Source: Chloroflexaceae bacterium (GTDB taxonomy: Bacteria; Chloroflexota; Chloroflexia; Chloroflexales; Chloroflexaceae). From it: 8,174 nt of DNA. The translations under genes and the position numbers were made by a program. Location of the stretch: positions 1 through 8,174 of the forward strand of contig JAOACN010000316.1 of NCBI GenBank assembly GCA_026417815.1. Reading direction: 5' to 3'. The number at the start of each line of letters is the position of its first letter. Position 1 is the stretch's first letter. This document shows, piece by piece, positions 6,970-8,174 of this stretch. The notes beneath the pieces were generated by a model. That model was not told the origin of the DNA, ran no database searches, and was given only the letters and a program-made list of their open reading frames with translations.

Positions 6970-7899
6970 CTAGCCGCGCACCGGGGGCTGGCGACGCGCA
7001 GGCCTGACGGCGCGGTGGACGGCCTGGCGACGCATGCGGGCAGCGGCCCGGGCGCCGCGCACGTTGCGGCGCATGGCGGCCGCAGTGCGGCGCGGGCTGC
7101 TCAGCAACCGGCGCGTGGTGGCGGCCATCACCTGGCCGGCGACGCGCGGGGTCACGGGGCGGCCGGTGGCGGCACGACGCGCGAGGGTGCGGCCCGTGGA
7201 GCGTACAATCGACGGGATGATGCGAATCGCGGGGCGCGTGGAGCGTCGGCGGCGCAGCAGGAGCGTCAGAGCGGCGGCGCCGCGATTGAGGTTGGCGAGC
7301 ACGTTGTAGATGCGTGCCCGGTCAGCGGCCGAGAGGGTGGTCACCACAGACGCGCCGATCATCGCCTCGGCCTCGGCCTCGGTCTGAGCGCGGGAGGCGA
7401 CAGCGGCCATAAACTCGGCCAGGGCCTCCTGCTGTGTTGTGGGCGGGGCCTCAAGCTCGTACTCAGTCTCGTACTCGCCCTCGTACTCGCCCTCGTACTC
7501 ACCCTCGTACTCGCCCTCGTACTCGCCTTCCCCGAGGGCGGCAGTCGCGACACGGCCAAGTATACTGCCGAGCGGGCCGCCAACGGCGGTACCGACGATG
7601 GGTGCGGCGACGCGGGCCACCTGCCTCAGCACGGGAGCCGCCCGGCGCACGAAACTCCCGATCTGCCGGAAAAACTCCTCGCCCTCGTACTCGCCTTCCA
7701 GCTCGTACTCCTCCTCGAACTCTCCCTCGAACTCTTCCTCACCTTCGCCGAGGAGACTGCCGATGCCCCGAGCAATCGCGCCAAGAAACTCCTCGCCTTC
7801 GAGCTCCTCCTCCAGTTCCCCCTCGAACTCTCCCTCGAACTCTTCCTCGAACTCTCCCTCGTACTCCCATTCCATCTGGCCATTCTGACGTGGCATCAT
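6970..7899 (-). CDS. Gene A: Glu/Tyr-repeat ampholytic protein, Lys-free and Cys-free
   Basis: I place the start at ATG 7899 (MMPRQNGQMEWEYE, 309 aa), because AAGGAGG lies seven bases upstream; an in-frame upstream Met at 7956 would extend the protein by 19 residues across this ribosome site and is less likely. Residues 10-37 and 52-75 are acidic EFEGE/EYELE tracts, each followed by a short hydrophobic/Gly segment (FLGAIARGIGSLL; FFRQIGSFVRRAAP). Residues 86-122 form an Ala/Val/Gly-rich segment (VAAPIVGTAVGGPLGSILG) that might insert in a membrane or self-associate. Residues 124-150 are EYEG repeats. Then come TEAEAEAMIGAS (173-184) and ATGRPVTPRVAGQ (244-256), both shared with gene B. Residues 211-309 contain 28 Arg, no Lys and no acidic residue. 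The whole protein lacks Lys and Cys. Function is unknown. Confidence 0.87.
   Translation of the reverse strand: MMPRQNGQMEWEYEGEFEEEFEGEFEGELEEELEGEEFLGAIARGIGSLLGEGEEEFEGEFEEEYELEGEYEGEEFFRQIGSFVRRAAPVLRQVARVAAPIVGTAVGGPLGSILGRVATAALGEGEYEGEYEGEYEGEYEGEYETEYELEAPPTTQQEALAEFMAAVASRAQTEAEAEAMIGASVVTTLSAADRARIYNVLANLNRGAAALTLLLRRRRSTRPAIRIIPSIVRSTGRTLARRAATGRPVTPRVAGQVMAATTRRLLSSPRRTAAAMRRNVRGARAAARMRRQAVHRAVRPARRQPPVRG
7450..7530 (-). repeat. EGEY tandem repeat in gene A with five 12-base units
   Basis: From 7471 to 7530 there are five consecutive 12-base units of GTACTCGCCCTC (plus strand), differing at single positions (one A in the third, one T in the fifth). In gene A they code for Glu-Gly-Glu-Tyr five times; the neighbouring 7450-7470 adds ETEYELE-type codons. 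The near-perfect DNA identity points to recent slippage expansion, so copy number may differ between strains, and assembly from short reads may have collapsed or expanded it. Confidence 0.9.
7675..7746 (-). repeat. Second acidic Glu/Phe/Tyr tract of gene A
   Basis: This stretch codes for residues 52-75 of gene A (EGEEEFEGEFEEEYELEGEYEGEE), where Glu alternates with Phe, Tyr, Leu or Gly. Units are degenerate on the DNA level (CTCGTACTC, CTCGAACTC variants). It separates two short hydrophobic/Gly segments. Confidence 0.75.
7789..7872 (-). repeat. First acidic Glu/Phe/Tyr tract of gene A
   Basis: This stretch codes for residues 10-37 of gene A, beginning EWEYEGEFEEEFEGEF and containing 17 Glu in about 30 residues without any basic residue. 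The DNA shows 12-base units of CTCGAACTCTCC/CTCGAACTCTTC type. Phe dominates here, whereas Tyr dominates in the third tract of the same protein. Confidence 0.8.
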
Positions 7900-7906
7900 A
7901 GATGCG

Positions 7907-7920
7907 CCTCCTTGATCCGG
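7907..7920 (-). promoter_or_regulatory. Ribosome binding site and conserved block before gene A
   Basis: The minus strand reads CCGGATCAAGGAGG, then seven bases to the ATG at 7899. It decides the start of gene A and is nearly identical to the block before gene B. Confidence 0.8.
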
Positions 7921-8038
7921 CTGGCAAGATGTCGCATGCTCAGGGATATACACCATTCACACCCGAGCGCCTAGTCGCACGAGGCAGGGACACAAGGATA
8001 TGCTTCACGCACGTGGGGGTCACTCAGACAAATGACTG

Positions 8039-8052
8039 TCGCTTTCCAGCGA
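8039..8052 (-). other. Short hairpin with GGAA tetraloop in the operon leader
   Basis: On the minus strand TCGCT-GGAA-AGCGA forms a 5-base-pair stem closed by a GNRA-type tetraloop, about 140 bases before the gene A start. If transcription starts further right, it would lie in the 5' untranslated RNA. The stem is short and may be chance. Confidence 0.3.
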
Positions 8053-8056
8053 TGGT

Positions 8057-8065
8057 TGTTATAAT
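8057..8065 (+). promoter_or_regulatory. Extended -10 element (TGTTATAAT) pointing right
   Basis: The plus strand carries a perfect TATAAT at 8060-8065 preceded by TG at 8057-8058 (TGnTATAAT, an extended -10). No good -35 is present at 17 bases (TGTCGC or TGACTG are poor), which extended -10 promoters can tolerate. It would drive a divergent transcript leaving the window at the right edge; no gene is visible in the remaining 109 bases. Confidence 0.3.
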
Positions 8066-8174
8066 GCGACGGTCCAAAACCGATAGCGCGCTGCAGTTAC
8101 GCCCGTTTAACACGTTCATGAATCATCCCGGCGTGTAGCGAACACACTACCTCGGACCCCTCACGGTTTGCACG

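Larger units (their letters stand above)
7921..8174. other. Gene-free leader and probable regulatory region upstream of the operon
   Basis: This stretch is visibly less GC-rich than the genes and contains no convincing coding frame on either strand. It should hold the promoter of the minus-strand operon, but I cannot identify a good sigma-70-type -35/-10 pair facing left: TTGGAC with a 17-base spacer leads only to the poor -10 CATCGC, and TATATC near the ribosome site lacks a matching -35. The organism may use other promoter consensus sequences. A small hairpin and a rightward -10-like element within it are listed separately. Confidence 0.5.

Noticed and set aside
7471..7530. CRISPR-like regular repeats
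   Set aside because: Units are 12 bases with no spacers and are in frame within gene A; this is a coding tandem repeat.
7439..7888. Plus-strand frame encoding striking SYSPSYSPSYSPS repeats, like an RNA polymerase II C-terminal domain
   Set aside because: It is the exact antisense of the EGEY/EFEGE repeats of gene A (CTCGTACTC units read on the other strand). The other plus frames give equally repetitive LVLALVLA and RTRPRTRP, as expected for a shadow. The minus strand has the strong ribosome site and a paralogue.
7900..7956. Upstream in-frame Met giving gene A 19 extra residues
   Set aside because: The extension would cover the AAGGAGG site, and the paralogue B begins at the equivalent position right after its own AAGGAGG.
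7902..8138. Plus-strand frame of 78 codons in the leader
   Set aside because: It overlaps the gene A ribosome site, has no ribosome site of its own that I can see, and its translation shows no protein-like pattern.

Overview
The window is GC-rich bacterial DNA with seven consecutive genes, all on the minus strand, packed closely enough to be one operon read from the right edge to the left. I see no tRNA, rRNA, CRISPR array, transposase or phage structural gene. Protein style (Arg- and Ala-rich, acidic EYEGE tracts) recalls large-genome bacteria such as Chloroflexota; this taxonomic hint comes from memory and is weak. Bases 1-15 are identical to the 3' part of the Tn5/Nextera mosaic end, so the left end is a library artefact and the contig ends inside a gene.

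Layout in order of transcription: a less GC-rich leader without genes (7900-8174); gene A (7899-6970, 309 aa) and gene B (6870-5602, 422 aa), two related proteins with Glu/Tyr/Trp repeat tracts in the N-terminal half and an Arg-rich, nearly Lys-free C-terminal half, B ending in a six-cysteine tail; gene C (5598-4258), a HEVSH zinc metallopeptidase-like protein; gene D (4253-3696), a small helical protein; gene E (3683-1905), a helical N-terminal half plus two IPT/TIG-like beta domains; gene F (1833-589), unknown, ending in a short ELEYEL tail that echoes the repeats of A and B; gene G (555 to the left edge), unknown with a possible GIY-YIG-like segment, truncated.

A-B look like a tandem duplication: same architecture, same GRPVTPR core, and a shared CCGGATC...AAGGAGG block before each start. 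B-C and C-D are separated by only 3 and 4 bases, which suggests translational coupling. No gene can be given a firm biochemical role except C (probable metal-dependent peptidase). A reasonable working idea, which is inference, is a multi-protein assembly in which A and B are ampholytic, self-associating structural or scaffold proteins, C processes or remodels them, and D-G are partner proteins. The cluster does not match any named system that I can recognise.
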